In this document: piece after piece, positions 26,546 through 42,300 of the stretch | Layout of the letters: every line of letters starts with the position of its first letter | How positions within the stretch are numbered: position 1 is the first letter of the stretch | Notes under the pieces: generated by a model | The model's input: the letters and a program-made list of their open reading frames with translations, nothing else | The model's database searches: none | What the model was told of the DNA's origin: nothing | Source of the DNA: Atherix ibis | Taxonomy: Eukaryota; Arthropoda; Insecta; Diptera; Athericidae | NCBI GenBank assembly: GCA_958298945.1 | Contig: OY282608.1 | Coordinates: 21,305,933 to 21,369,932 of the forward strand | DNA: 64,000 bases | Direction of reading: 5' to 3' | Program-made: the position numbers and the translations under genes

Positions 26546-28346
26546 ACCAACAAACCAACAAACCAACAAACCAACAAACCAACAAACCAACAAACCAACA
26601 AACCAACAAGCCAACAAACCAACAAACTAACAAACCAACAAACGAACTAACCAACAAACCAACAAGCCAACAAGCCAACAAACCAACAAACCAACAAACC
26701 AACAAACCAAGTAGCCAAAAAGAAAACAAACTAACAAACAAACAAGCCAACAAGCCAACAAACCAACAAACCAACAAACCAGCAAGCCAACAAACCAACA
26801 AACCAAAAAACCAACAAACCAACAAGCCAACAAGCCAACAAACCAACAAACTAACAAACCAACAAACGAACTAGCCAACAAACCAACAAGCCAACAAGCC
26901 AACAAACCAACAAACCAACAAACCAACAAACCAACAATCCAACAAGCCAACAAAATAACAAACCAACAAACCAACAAACCAAGTAACCAAAAAGGCAACA
27001 AACTAACAAACCAACAAACCAACAAACCAACAAGCCAACAAGCCCACAAACCAACAAAGCAACAAACCAACAAACCAACAAACCAACAAACCAACAAACC
27101 AACAAACCAACAAACCAACAAGCCAACAAACCAACAAACTAACAAACCAACAAACGAACTAACCAACAAACCAACAAGCCAACAAGCCAACAAACCAACA
27201 AACCAACAAACCAACAAACCAAGTAGCCAAAAAGAAAACAAACTAACAAACAAACAAGCCAACAAGCCAACAAACCAACAAACCAACAAACCAGCAAGCC
27301 AACAAACCAACAAACCAAAAAACCAACAAACCAACAAGCCAACAAGCCAACAAACCAACAAACTAACAAACCAACAAACGAACTAGCCAACAAACCAACA
27401 AGCCAACAAGCCAACAAACCAACAAACCAACAAACCAACAAACCAACAAACTAAGTAACCAACAAGCCAACAAGCCAACAAACCAACAAACCAACAAGCC
27501 AACAAACCAACAAACCAACAAATCAATAAGCCAACAAACCAACAAACAAATAAACCAACAAACCAAAAAACCAACAAACCAACAAACCAACAAGCCAACA
27601 AGCCAACAAACCAACAAACGAACAAAGTAACAAACCAACAAACCAACAAAGCAACAAGCCAACAAGCCAACAAACCAACAAACCAACAAGCCAACAAACC
27701 AACAAACCAACAAGCCAACAAGCCAACAAACCAACAAACCAAGTAACCAAAAAGCCAACAAACTAACAAACCAACAAGCCAACAAGCCAACAAACCAACA
27801 AACCAACAAACCAACAAACCAACAAGCCAACAAACCAACAAACAAATAAACCAACAAACCAACAAACCAACAAACCAACAAACCAACAAACCAAAAAACC
27901 AACAAACCAACAAGCCAACAAGCCAACAAACCAACAAACTAACAAACCAACAAACGAACTAACCAACAAACCAACAAACCAACAAACCAACAAACCAACA
28001 AGCCAATAAGCCAACAAACCAACAAACCAACAAGCCAACCAACCAACAAACCAACAAACCAAAAAACCAAAAAGCCAACAAACTAACAAACCAACAAGCC
28101 AACAAACCAACAAGCCAACAAGCCAACAAACCAACAAACCAACAAAGCAACAAACCAACAAACCAACAAACCAACAAACCAACAAACCAACAAACCAACA
28201 AGCCAACAAGCCAACAAACCAACAAACTAACAAAGTAACAAACGAACTAACCAACAAACCAACAAGCCAACAAGCCAACAAACCAACAAACCAACAAACC
28301 AACAAACCAAGTAACCAACAAACCAACAAACCAACAAGCCAACAAA
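26546..28346. repeat. HOR pair I, copy 2
   Basis: Second copy of the 2,016-bp HOR, with markers CCAAGTAG at 26707 and 27219. The 2,016-bp offset reappears further right: CTAACAAA followed by GTAACAAA and CGAACTAA at 26211 recurs at 28227. The middle part (27730-28050) differs because of the missing 280-bp copy and local rearrangement. Confidence 0.82.
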
Positions 28347-30960
28347 CCAACAAACCAACAAACCAACAAGCCAACAAACCAACAAACCAACAAGCCAACA
28401 AACCAACAAACCAACAAACCAAAAAACCAACAAACCAACAAACCAACAAACCAACAAACCAACAAACCAACAAACCAACAAACCAACAAGCCAACAAACC
28501 AACAAACCAACAAACCAACAAACCAAGTAACCAAAGAGCCAACAAACTAACAAACCAACAAGCCAACAAACCAACAAGCCAACAAGCCAGCAAACCAACA
28601 AACCAACAAAGCAACAAAGCAACAAACCAACAAACCAACAAACCAACAAGCCAACAAACCAACAAACCAAGTAACCCAAAAGCCAACAAACTAACAAATC
28701 AACAAGCCAACAAGCCAACAAACCAACAAGCCCACAAACCAACAAACCAACAAAGCAACAAGCCAACAAGCCAACAAACCAACAAACCAACAAGCCAACA
28801 AACCCACAAACCAAGTAACCTAAAAGCCAACAAACTAACAAACCAACAAGCCAACAAGCCATCAAGCCAACAAACCAACAAAACAACAAGCCAACAAACC
28901 AACAAACAAATAAACCAACAAACCAACAAACCAACAAATCAACAAACCAACAAACCAACAAACCAAAAAACCAACAAACCAACAAGCCAACAAGCCAACA
29001 AACCAACAAACTAACAAACCAACAAACGAACTAACCAACAAACCAACAAACCAACAAACCAAAAAGCCAACAAGCCAACAAACCAACAAACCAACAAGCC
29101 AACAAACCAACAAACCAACAAACCAACACACCAACAAACCAACAAACCAACAAACTAACAAACCAACAAACCAACAAACCAAGTAACCAAAAAGCCAACA
29201 AACTAACAAACCAACAAGCCAACAAGCCAACAAACCGACAAACCAACAAACCAACAAACCAACAAGCCAACAAACCAACAAACCAACAAACCAACAAACC
29301 AACAAACCAAGTAACCAAAAAGCCAACAAACTAACAAACCAACAAGCCAACAAGCCAACGAACCAATAAACCAACAAACCAAAAACCAACAAACCCACAA
29401 ACCAACAAACCAAGTAACCAAAAAGCCAACAAACTAACAAACCAACAAGCCAACAAACCAACAAACCAACAAACCAACAAAGCAACAAGCCAACAAGCCA
29501 ACAAACCAACAAACCAACAAGCCAACAAACCAACAAACCAACAAGCGAACAAGCCAACAAACCAACAAACCAACAAACCAAGTCACCAAAAAGCCAACAA
29601 ACTAACAAACCAACAAGCCAAAAAGCCAACAAACCAACAAACCAACAAACCAACAAATCAAAAAACCAACAAACCAATAAGCCAACAAGCCAACAAACCA
29701 ACAAACTAACAAACCAACAAACGAACTAACCAACAAACCAACAAACCAACAAACCAACAAGCCAACAAGCCAACAAACCAACAAACCAATCTAGCCAACA
29801 AACCAACAAACCAACAAACCAAAAACCAAAAAGCCAACAAACTAACAAACCAACAAGCCAACAAACCAACAAGCCAACAAGCCAACAAACCAACAAACCA
29901 ACAAACCAACAAACCAACAAAGTAACAAACCAACAAGCCAACAAGCCAACAAACCAACAAACTAACAAACCTACAAACGAACTAACCAACAAACCAACAA
30001 GCCAACAAACCAACAAACCAACAAACCAACAAACCAACAAACCAACAAACCAACAAACTAACAAACCAAGTAACCAACAAGCCAACAAACCAACAAACCA
30101 ACAAGCCAACAAGCCAACAAACCAACAAACCAACAAGCCAACAAGCCAACAACCCAACAAGGCAACAAACCAACAAACCAACAAACCAAAAAACGAACAA
30201 ACCAACAAACCAACAAACCAACAAACCAACAAACCAACAAGTCAACAAACCAACAAACCAACAAACCAACAAACCAACAAACCAAGCAACCAAAAACCCA
30301 ACAAACTAACAAACCAACAAGCCAACAAGCCAACAAACCAACAAGCCAACAAACCAACAAACCAACAAAGCAACAAGCCAACAAGCCAACAAACCAACAA
30401 ACCAACAAGCCAACAAACCAACAAACCAACAAGCCAACAAGCCAACAAACCAACAAACCAAGTAACCAAAAAGCCAACAAACTAACAAACCAACAAGCCA
30501 ACAAGCCAACAAACCAACAAACCAACAAACCAACAAACCAACAAACCAACAAACCAAAAAACCAACAAACCAACAAGCCAACAAGCCAACAAATCAACAA
30601 ACCAACAAGCCAACAAACCAACAAACCAACAAACCAAAAACCAAAAAGCCAACAAACTAACAAACCAACAAGCCAACAAACCAACAAGCCAACAAGCCAA
30701 CAAACCAACAAACCAACAAACCAACAAACCAACAAAGTAACAAACCAACAAACCAACAAACCAACAAGCCAACAAGCCAACAAACCAACAAACTAACAAA
30801 CCTACAAACGAACTAACCAACAAACCAACAAGCCAACAAACCAACAAACCAACAAACCAACAAACCAACAAACCAACAAACCAACAAACCAAGTAACCAA
30901 CAAGCCAACAAACCAACAAACCAACAAGCCAACAAGCCAACAAACCAACAAGCCAACAAA
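28347..30960. repeat. Array segment with three 7-bp units and a unique 9-bp unit
   Basis: Ordinary array, divergent from its neighbours. It contains 7-bp CCAAAAA units at 29379, 29819 and 30634 and the 9-bp CCAATCTAG at 29786-29794. CCTACAAA followed by CGAACTAA lies at 29970 and 30801. Part of it (about 30282-30600, with CCAAGCAA and CCAAAAAC) is copied at 32977-33295, offset 2,695 bp. Confidence 0.7.
29786..29794. repeat. Nine-base unit CCAATCTAG, the most divergent unit seen
   Basis: The unit has an extra base and a CTAG tetranucleotide not found elsewhere in the array by eye, and lies 25 bp before a 7-bp unit (29819-29825). The two indels nearly cancel, restoring register within about 40 bp. 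Confidence 0.8.
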
Positions 30961-32340
30961 CTAACAAACCAACAAACGAACTAACCAACAAACCAATAAG
31001 CCAACAAGCCAACAAACCAACAAAACAACAAACCAACAAACCAAGTAACCAACAAGCCAACAAACCAACAAACCAACAAACCAACAAGCCAACAAACCAA
31101 CAAACCAACAAGCCAACAAACCAACAAACCAACAAACCAGAAAACCAACAAACCAACAAACCAACAAACCAACAAACCAACAACCCAACAAACCAACAAA
31201 CCGACAAACCAAGTAACCAAAAAGCCAACAAACTAACAAACCAACAAGCCAACAAACCAACAAGCCAACAAGCCAACAAACCAACAAACCAACAAAGCAA
31301 CAAACCAACAAACCAACAAACCAACAAGCCAACAAACCAACAAACCAACAAACCAACAAACCAAGTAACCAGAAAGCCAACAAACTAACAAACCAAAAAG
31401 TCAACAAGCCAACAAACCAACAAGCCAACAAACCAACAAACCAACAAAGCAACAAGCCAACAAGCCAAAAAATCAACAAACCAACAAGCCAACAAACCAA
31501 CAAACCAACAAGCCAACAAGCCAACAAGCCAACAAACCAACAAACCAACAAACCAAGCAACCAAAAAGCCAACAAACTAACAAACCAACAAGCCAACAAG
31601 CTGACAAACCAACAAAACAACAAACCAACAAACCAAGTAACCAACAAGCCAACAAACCAACAAACCAACAAACCAACAAGCCAACAAACCAACAAACCAA
31701 CAAGCCAACAAACCAACAAACCAACAAACCAGAAAACCAACAAACCAACAACCCAACAAACCAACAAACCGACAAACCAAGTAACCAAAAAGCCAACAAA
31801 CTAACAAACCAACAAGCCAACAAACCAACAAACCAACAAGCCAACAAGCCAACAAACCAACAAACCAACAAAGCAACAAACCAACAAACCAACAAACCAA
31901 CAAGCCAACAAACCAACAAACCAAAAAACCAACAAACCAAGTAACCAGAAAGCCAACAAACTAACAAACCAAAAAGTCAACAAGCCAACAAACCAACAAG
32001 CCAACAAACCAACAAACCAACAAAGCAACAAGCCAACAAGCCAAAAAATCAACAAACCAACAAGCCAACAAACCAACAAACCAACAAGCCAACAAGCCAG
32101 CAAGCCAACAAACCAACAAACCAACAAACCAAGCAACCAAAAAGCCAACAAACTAACAAACCAACAAGCCAACAAGCTAACAAACCAACAAACCAACAAA
32201 CCAACAAGCCAACAAACCAACAAACAAATAAACCAACAAACTAACAAACCAACAAACCAAGAAACCAACAAACCAAAAAACCAACAAACCAACAAGCCAA
32301 CAAGCCAACAAACCAACAAACTAACAAACCAACAAACGAA
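30961..32340. repeat. HOR pair J, copy 1, with an internal 568-bp tandem duplication
   Basis: The left part (from 30961) matches 33561 onward at 2,600-2,608 bp. The right part (31801-32340) matches 33841-34372 at 2,040-2,032 bp. The 568-bp difference is an internal tandem duplication: CCGACAAA before CCAAGTAA occurs at 31201 and 31769 here but once (33809) in copy 2. CCAGAAAA occurs at 31137, 31729 and 33737. Confidence 0.85.
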
Positions 32341-33560
32341 CTAACCAACAAACCAACAAACCAACAAACCAACAAGCCAACAAGCCAACAAACCAACAAA
32401 CCAACAAGCCCACAAACCAACAAACCAACAAACCAACAAAACAACAAAGCAACAAACCAAGTAACTAAAAAGCCAACAAACTAACAAACCAACAGGCCAA
32501 CAAGCCAACCAACCAACAAACCAACAAACTAACAAACCAACAAGCCAACAAACCAACAAGCCAACAAGCCAACAAACCAACAAACCAACAAACCAACAAA
32601 CCAACAAAGTAACAAACCAACAAACCAACAAACCAACAAGCCAACAAGCCAACAAACCAACAAACTAACAAACCTACAAACGAACTAACCAACAAACCAA
32701 CAAGCCAACAAACCAACAAACCAACAAACCAACAAACCAACAAACCAACAAACCAACAAACCAACAAACCAACAAACCAAGTAACCAATAAGCCAACAAA
32801 CCAACAAACCAACAAGCCAACAAGCCAACAAACCAACAAACCAACAAGCCAACAAGCCAACAAACCAACAAGGCAACAAACCAACAAACCAACAAACCAA
32901 AAAACGAACAAACCAACAAACCAACAAACCAACAAACCAACAAGTCAACAAACCAACAAACCAACAAACCAACAAACCAAGCAACCAAAAACCCAACAAA
33001 CTAACAAACCAACAAGCCAACAAGCCAACAAACCAACAAGCCAACAAACCAACAAACCAACAAAGCAACAAGCCAACAAGCCAACAAACCAACAAACCAA
33101 CAAGCCAACAAACCAACAAACCAACAAGCCAACAAGCCAACAAACCAACAAACCAAGTAACCAAAAAGCCAACAAACTAACAAACCAACAAGCCAACAAG
33201 CCAACAAACCAACAAACCAACAAACCAACAAACCAACAAATCAACAAACCAACAAACCAAAAAACCAACAAACCAACATGCCAACAAGCCAACAAATCAA
33301 CAAACTAACAAACCAACAAACGAACTAACCAACAAACCAACAAACCAACAAACCAACAAGCCAACAAGCCAACAAACCAACAAACCAACAAGCCAACAAA
33401 CCAACAAACCAACAAACCAAAAAACCAAAAAGCCAACAAACTAACAAACCAACAAATCAACAAACCAACAAGCCAACAAGCCAACAAACCAACAAACCAA
33501 CAAAGCAACAAACCAACAAACCAACAAACTAACAAACCAACAAACCAACAAGCCAACAAA

Positions 33561-34372
33561 CTAACAAACCAACAAACGAACTAACCAACAAACCAATAAG
33601 CCAACAAGCCAACAAACCAACAAAACAACAAACCAACAAACCAAGTAACCAACAAGCCAACAAACCAACAAACCAACAAACCAACAAGCCAACAAACCAA
33701 CAAACCAACAAGCCAACAAACCAACAAACCAACAAACCAGAAAACCAACAAACCAACAAACCAACAAACCAACAAACCAACAAACCAACAACCCAACAAA
33801 CCAACAAACCGACAAACCAAGTAACCAAAAAGCCAACAAACTAACAAACCAACAAGCCAACAAACCAACAAGCCAACAAGCCAACAAACCAACAAACCAA
33901 CAAAGCAACAAACCAACAAACCAACAAACCAACAAGCCAACAAACCAACAAACCAACAAACCAACAAACCAAGTAACCAGAAAGCCAACAAACTAACAAA
34001 CCAAAAAGTCAACAAGCCAACAAACCAACAAGCCAACAAACCAACAAACCAACAAAGCAACAAGCCAACAAGCCAAAAAATCAACAAACCAACAAGCCAA
34101 CAAACCAACAAACCAACAAGCCAACAAGCCAACAAGCCAACAAACCAACAAACGAACAAACCAAGCAACCAAAAAGCCAACAAACTAACAAACCAACAAG
34201 CCAACAAGCTAACAAACCAACAAACCAACAAACCAACAAGCCAACAAACCAACAAACAAATAAACCAACAAACTAACAAACCAACAAACCAAGAAACCAA
34301 CAAACCAAAAAACCAACAAACCAACAAGCCAACAAGCCAACAAACCAACAAACTAACAAACCAACAAACGAA
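33561..34372. repeat. HOR pair J, copy 2
   Basis: Single-copy counterpart of 30961-32340, lacking the internal 568-bp duplication. It carries ACAACAAA after CCAACAAA near 33625, CCAGAAAA at 33737, CCAACAAC near 33786 and CCGACAAA at 33809. Confidence 0.85.
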
Positions 34373-35214
34373 CTAACCAACAGACCAACAAACCAACAAA
34401 CCAACAAGCCAATAAGCCAACAAGCCAACAAACCAACAAACCAACAAGCCCACAAACCAACAAACCAACAAACCAACAAAACAACAAAGCAACATACCAA
34501 GTAACTAAAAAGCCAACAAACTAACAAACCAACAGGCCAACAAGCCAACCAACCAACAAACCAACAAACCAACAAAGTAACAAACCAACAAACCAACAAA
34601 CCAACAAGCCAACAAGCCAACAAACCAACAAACTAACAAACCTACAAACGAACTAACCAACAAACCAACAAGCCAACAAGCCAACAAGCCAACAAACCGA
34701 CAAACCAACAAACCAACAAACCAACAAACAAAGTAACCAACAAGCCAACAAACCAACAAACCAACAAGCCAACAAGCCAACAAACCAACAAACCAACAAG
34801 CCAACAAACCAACAAACCAACAAGGCAACAAACCAACAAACCAACAAACCAAAAAACCAACCAACCAACAAACCAACAAACCAACAAACCAACAAGTCAA
34901 CAAACCAACAAACCAACAAACCAAGCAACCAAAAACCCAACAAACTAACAAACCAACAAGCCAACAAGCCAACAAACCAACAAGCCAACAAACCAACAAA
35001 CCAACAAAGCAACAAGCAAACAAGCCAACAAACCAACAAACCAACAAGCCAACAAACCAACAAACCAACAAGCCAACAAGCCAATAAACCAACAAACCAA
35101 GTAACCAAAAAGCCAACAAACTAACAAACCAACAAGCCAACAAGCTAACAAACCAACAAACCAACAAACCAACAAACCAACTAACCAACAAACCAACAAA
35201 CCAACAAACCAACA

Positions 35215-38200
35215 AACCAAAAAACCAACAAACCAACAAGCCAACAAGCCAACAAATCAACAAACTAACAAACCAACAAACAAACTAACCAACAAACCAA
35301 CAAACAAACAAACCAACAAGCCAACAAGCCAACAAACCAACAAACCAACAAGCCAACAAACCAACAAACCAACAAACCAAAAAACCAAAAATCCAACAAA
35401 CTAACAAACCAACAAGCCAACAAACCAACAAGCCAACAAGCCAACAAACCAACAAACCAACAAAGCAACAAACCAACAAACCAACAAACAAACAAACCAA
35501 CAAACCAACAAGCCAACAAACTAACAAACCAACAAACGTACTAGCCAACAAACCAACAAGCCAACAAGCCAACAAACAAACAAAACAACAAACCAACAAA
35601 CCAAGTAACCAACAAGCCAACAAACCAACAAACCAACAAACCAACAAACCAACAAAGCAACAAGCCAACAAGCCAACAAACCAACAAACCAACAAGCCAA
35701 CAAACCAACAAACCAACAAGCCAACAAACCAACAAACCAACAAACCAACAAACCAAAAAACCAACAAACCAACAAGCCAACAAGCCAACAAACCAACAAA
35801 CTAACAACCCAACAAACGAACTAACCAAGAAACCAACAAACCAACAAACCAACAAGCCAACAAGCCAACAAACCAACAAACCAACAAACCAACAAGCCAA
35901 CAAGCCAACAAACCAACAAACCAAAAAACCAACAAGCCAACAAACCAACAAACCAACAAACCAACAAACCAAGTAACCAAAACGCCAACAAACTAACAAA
36001 CCAACAAGCCAACAAGCCAACAAACCAACAAACCAACAAACCAACAACCAACAAACCAACAAACCAACAAACCAAGTAACCAAAAAGCCAACAAACTAAC
36101 AAACCAATAAGCCAACAAGCCAACAAACCAACAAACCAACAAAGCAACAAGCCAACAAGCCAACAAACCAACAAACCAACAAGCCAACAAACCAACAAAC
36201 CAACAAGCCAACAAGCCAACAAACCAACAAACCAACAAACCAACAAACCAAGTAACCAAAAGCCAACAAACTAACAAACCAACAAGCCAAAAAGCCAACA
36301 AACCAACAAACCAACAAACCAACAAGCCAACAAACCAACAAACAAATAAACCAACAAACCAACAAACCAACAAACCAACAAACCAACAAACCAACAAACC
36401 AAAAAACCAACAAACCAACAAGCCAACAAGCCAACAAACCAACAAACTAACAAACCAAAAAGACAACAAACTAACAAACCAACAAGCCAACAAACCAACA
36501 ACCAACAAACCAACAAACCAACAAACCAAGTAACCAAAAAGCCAACAAACTAACAAACCAATAAGCCAACAAGCCAACAAACCAACAAACCAACAAAGCA
36601 ACAAGCCAACAAGCCAACAAACCAATAAACCAACAAGCCAACAAACCAACAAACCAACAAGCCAACAAGCCAACAAACCAACAAACCAACAAACCAACAA
36701 ACCAACAAACCAAGTAACCAAAAGCCAACAAACTAACAAACCAACAAGCCAAAAAGCCAACAAACCAACAAACCAACAAACCAACAAACCAACAAGCCAA
36801 CAAACCAACAAACAAATAAACCAACAAACCAACAAACCAACAAACCAACAAACCAACAAACCAAAAAACCACCAAACCACCAAACCAACAAGCCAACAAG
36901 CCAACAAACCAACAAACTAACAAACCAAAAAGACAACAAACCAACCAACCAACAAACCAACAAACCAACAAACCAACAAGTCAACAAACCAACAAACCAA
37001 CAAACCAAGCAACCAAAAACCCAACAAACTAACAAACTAACAAGCCAACAAGCCAACAAACCAACAAGCCAACAAACCAACAAACCAACAAAGCAACAAG
37101 CCAACAAGCCAACAAACCAACAAATCAACAAGCCAACAAACCAACAAACCAACAAGCCAACAAGCCAATAAACCAACAAACCAAGTAACCAAAAAGCCAA
37201 CAAACTAACAAACCAACAAGCCAACAAGCCAACAAGCCAACAAACCAACAAACCAACAAACCAACAAACCAACAAACCAACAAACCAACAAACCAACAAA
37301 CCAACAAACCAACAAAACAACAAACCAAAAAACCAACAAACCAACAAGCCAACAAGCCAACAAATCAACAAACTAACAAACCAACAAACAAACTAACCAA
37401 CAAACCAACAAACAAACAAACCAACAAGCCAACAAGCCAACAAACCAACAAACCAACAAGCCAACAAACCAACAAACCAACAAACCAAAAAACCAAAAAG
37501 CCAACAAACTAACAAACCAACAAGCCAACAAACCAACAAGCCAACAAGCCAACAAACCAACAAACCAACAAAGCAACAAACCAACAAACCAACAAACCAA
37601 CAAACCAACAAACCAACAAGCCAACAAACTAACAAACCAAAAAACGAACTAGCCAACAAACCAACAAGCCAACAAGCCAACAAACAAACAAAACAACAAA
37701 CCAACAAACCAAGTAACCAACAAGCCAACAAACCAACAAACCAACAAACCAACAAACCAACAAAGCAACAAGCCAACAAGCCAACAAACCAACAAACCAA
37801 CAAGCCAACAAACCAACAAACCAACAAGCCAACAAACCAACAAACCAACAAACCAAGAAACCAAAAAACCAACAAACCAACAAGCCAACAAGCCAACAAA
37901 CCAACAAACTAACAAACCAACAAACGAACTAACCAACTAACCAACAAACCAACAAACCAACAAACCAACAAGCCAACAAGCCAACAAACCAACAAACCAA
38001 CAAGCCAACATACCAACAAACCAAAAAACCAACAAACCAACAAACCAAGTAACTAAAAAGCCAACAAACTAACAAACCAACAAGCCAACAAGCCAACAAA
38101 CCAACAAACCAACAAACCAACAAGCCAACAAACCAACAAGCCAACAAACCAACAAACCAAGTAACCAAAAAGCCAACAAACTAACAAACCAACAAGCCAA

Positions 38201-39340
38201 CAAGCCAACAAACCAACAAACCAACAAACCAACAACCAACAAACCAACAAACCAACAAACCAAGTAACCAAAAAGCCAACAAACTAACAAACCAATAAGC
38301 CAACAAGCCAACAAACCAACAAACCAACAAAGCAACAAGCCAACAAGCCAACAAACCAACAAACCAACAAGCCAACAAACCAACAAACCAACAAGCCAAC
38401 AAGCCGACAAACCAACAAACCAACAAACTAACAAACCAAGTAACCAAAAGCCAACAAACTAACAAACCAACAAGCCAAAAAGCCAACAAACCAACAAACC
38501 AACAAACCAACAAGCCAACAAACCAACAAACAAATAAACCAACAAACCAACAAACCAACAAACCGACAAACCAACAAACCAAAAAACCAACAAACCAACA
38601 AGCCAACAAGCCAACAAACCAACAAACTAACAAACCAAAAAGACAACAAACCAACCAACCAACAAACCAACAAACCAACAAACCAACAAGTCAACAAACC
38701 AACAAACCAACAAACCAAGCAACCAAAAACCCAACAAACTAACAAACCAACAAGCCAACAAGCCAACAAACCAACAAGCCAACAAACCAACAAACCAACA
38801 AAGCAACAAGCCAACAAGCCAACAAACCAACAAATCAACAAGCCAACAAACCAACAAACCAACAAGCCAACAAGCCAATAAACCAACAAACCAAGTAACC
38901 AAAAAGCCAACAAACTAACAAACCAACAAGCCAACAAGTCAACAAACCAACAAACCAACAAACCAACAAACCAACAAACCAACAAACCAACAAACCAACA
39001 AACCAACAAACCAACAAAACAACAAACCAAAAAACCAACAAACCAACAAGCCAACAAGCCAACAAATCAACAAACTAACAAACCAACAAACAAACTAACC
39101 AACAAACCAACAAACAAACAAACCAACAAGCCAACAAGCCAACAAACCAACAAACCAACAAGCCAACAAACCAACAAACCAAAAAACCAAAAAGCCAACA
39201 AACTAACAAACCAACAAGCCAACAAACCAACAAGCCAACAAGCCAACAAACCAACAAACCAACAAAGCAACAAACCAACAAACCAACAAACCAACAAACC
39301 AACAAACCAACAAACCAACAAGCCAACAAACTAACAAACC
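35215..39340. repeat. HOR pair K (offset 2108 to 2188, then 1710 to 1694 bp)
   Basis: Positions 35215-36465 match 37323-38645 at 2,108 bp, rising to 2,188 bp. Positions 36931-37620 match 38641-39330 at 1,710 bp, falling to 1,694 bp. The marker AGACAACAAA before CCAACC is at 36931 and 38641, and again at 41234, 43087 and, with one change, 47830. The 7-bp units that appear here for the first time are CCAACAA (36041, 36495, 38229) and CCAAAAG (36256, 36718, 38444). Confidence 0.83.
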
Positions 39341-42300
39341 AAAAAACGAACTAGCCAACAAACCAACAAGCCAACAAGCCAACAAACAAACAAAACAACA
39401 AACCAACAAACCAAGTAACCAACAAGCCAACAAACCAACAAACCAACAAACCAACAAACCAACAAAGCAACAAGCCAACAAGCCAACAAACCAACAAACC
39501 AACAAGCCAACAAACCAACAAACCAACAAGCCAACAAACCAACAAACCAACAAACCAACAAACCAAAAAACCAACAAACCAACAAGCCAACAAGCCAACA
39601 AACCAACAAACTAACAAACCAACAAACGAACTAACCAACAAACCAACAAACCAACAAACCAACAAGCCAACAAGCCAACAAACCAACAAACCAACAAGCC
39701 AACATACCAACAAACCAACAAACCAACAAACCAAGTAACTAAAAAGCCAACAAACTAACAAACCAACAAGCCAACAAACCAACAAACCAACAAACCAACA
39801 AACCAACAAGCCAACAAACCAACAAACCAACAAACCAACAAACCAAGTAACCAAAAAGCCAACAAACTAACAAACAAACAAGCCAACAAGCCAACAAACC
39901 AACAAACCAACAAACCAACAACCAACAAACCAACAAACCAACAAACCAAGTAACCAAAAAGCCAACAAACTAACAAACCAATAAGCCAACAAGCCAACAA
40001 ACCAACAAACCAACAAAGCAACAAGCCAACAAGCCAACAAACCAACAAACCAACAAGCCAACAAACCAACAAACCAACAAACCAAGAAACCAACAAACCA
40101 AGTAACCAAAAGCCAACAAACTAACAAACCAACAAGCCAAAAAGCCAACAAACCAACAAACCAACAAACCAACAAGCCAACAAACCAACAAACAAATAAA
40201 CCAACAAACCAACAAACCAACAAACCAACAAAACAACAAACCAAAAAACCAACAAACCAACAAGCCAACAAGCCAACAAACCAACAAACTAACAAACCAA
40301 AAAGACAACAAACTAACAAACCAACAAGCCCACAAACCAACAAGCCAACAAGCCAACAAACCAAAAAACCAACAAAGTAACAAATCAACAAACCAACAAA
40401 CCAACAAGCCAACAAGCCAACAAACCAACAAGCCAACAAGCCAACAAACCAACAAACCAACAAACCAATAAACCAACAACCAAGTAAGCAACAAGCCAAC
40501 AAACCAACAAACCAACAAGCCAACAAGCCAACAAACCAACAAACCAACAAACCAACAAACCAAGTAACCAAAAAGCCAACAAACTAACAAACCAATAAGC
40601 CAACAAGCCAACAAACCAACAAACCAACAAAGCAACAAGCCAACAAGCCAACAAACCAACAAACCAACAAGCCAACAAACCAACAAACCAACAAGCCAAC
40701 AAGCCAACAAACCAACAAACCAACAAACCAACAAACCAAGTAACCAAAAGCCAACAAACTAACAAACCAACAAGCCAAAAAGCCAACAAACCAACAAACC
40801 AACAAACCAAAAAGACAACAAACTAACAAACCAACAAGCCAACAAACCAACAACCAACAAACCAACAAACCAACAAACCAAGTAACCAAAAAGCCAACAA
40901 ACTAACAAACCAATAAGCCAACAAGCCAACAACCAACAAACCAACAAAGCAACAAGCCAACAAACCAACAAACCAATAAACCAACAAGCCAACAAACCAA
41001 CAAACCAACAAACCAACAAACCAACAAACCAACAAACCAAGTAACCAAAAGCCAACAAACTAACAAACCAACAAGCCAAAAAGCCAACAAACCAACAAAC
41101 CAACAAACCAACAAGCCAACAAACCAACAAACAAATAAACCAACAAACCAACAAACCAACAAACCAACAAACCAAAAAACCAACAAACCAACAAGCCAAC
41201 AAGCCAACAAACCAACAAACTAACAAACCAAAAAGACAACAAACCAACCAACCAACAAACCAACAAACCAACAAACCAACAAGTCAACAAACCAACAAAC
41301 CAACAAACCAAGCAACCAAAAACCCAACAAACTAACAAACTAACAAGCCAACAAGCCAACAAACCCACAAGCCAACAAACCAACAAACCAACAAAGCAAC
41401 AAGCCAACAAGCCAACAAACCAACAAATCAACAAGCCAACAAACCAACAAACCAACAAGCCAACAAGCCAATAAACCAACAAACCAAGTAACCAAAAAGC
41501 CAACAAACTAACAAACCAACAAGCCAACAAGCCAACAAACCAACAAACCAACAAACCAACAAACCAACAAACCAACAAACCAACAAACCAACAAACCAAC
41601 AAAACAACAAACCAAAAAACCAACAAACCAACAAGCCAACAAGCCAACAAATCAACAAACTAACAAACCAACAAACAAACTAACCAACAAACCAACAAAC
41701 AAACAAACCAACAAGCCAACAAGCCAACAAACCAACAAACCAACAAGCCAACAAACCAACAAACCAACAAACCAAAAAACCAAAAAGCCAACAAACTAAC
41801 AAACCAACAAGCCAACAAACCAACAAGCCAACAAGCCAACAAACCAACAAACCAACAAAGCAACAAACCAACAAACCAACAAACCAACAAACCAACAAAC
41901 CAACAAACCAACAAGCCAACAAACTAACAAACCAAAAAACGAACTAGCCAACAAACCAACAAGTCAACAAGCCAACAAACAAACAAAACAACAAACCAAC
42001 AAACCAAGTAACCAACAAGCCAACAAACCAACAAACCAACAAACCAACAAACCAACAAAGCAACAAGCCAACAAGCCAACAAACCAACAAACCAACAAGC
42101 CAACAAACCAACAAACCAACAAGCCAACAAACCAACAAACCAACAAACCAACAAACCAAAAAACCAACAAACCAACAAGCCAACAAGCCAACAAACCAAC
42201 AAACTAACAAACCAACAAACGAACTAACCAACAAACCAACAAACCAACAAACCAACAAGCCAACAAGCCAACAAACCAACAAACCAACAAGCCAACATAC

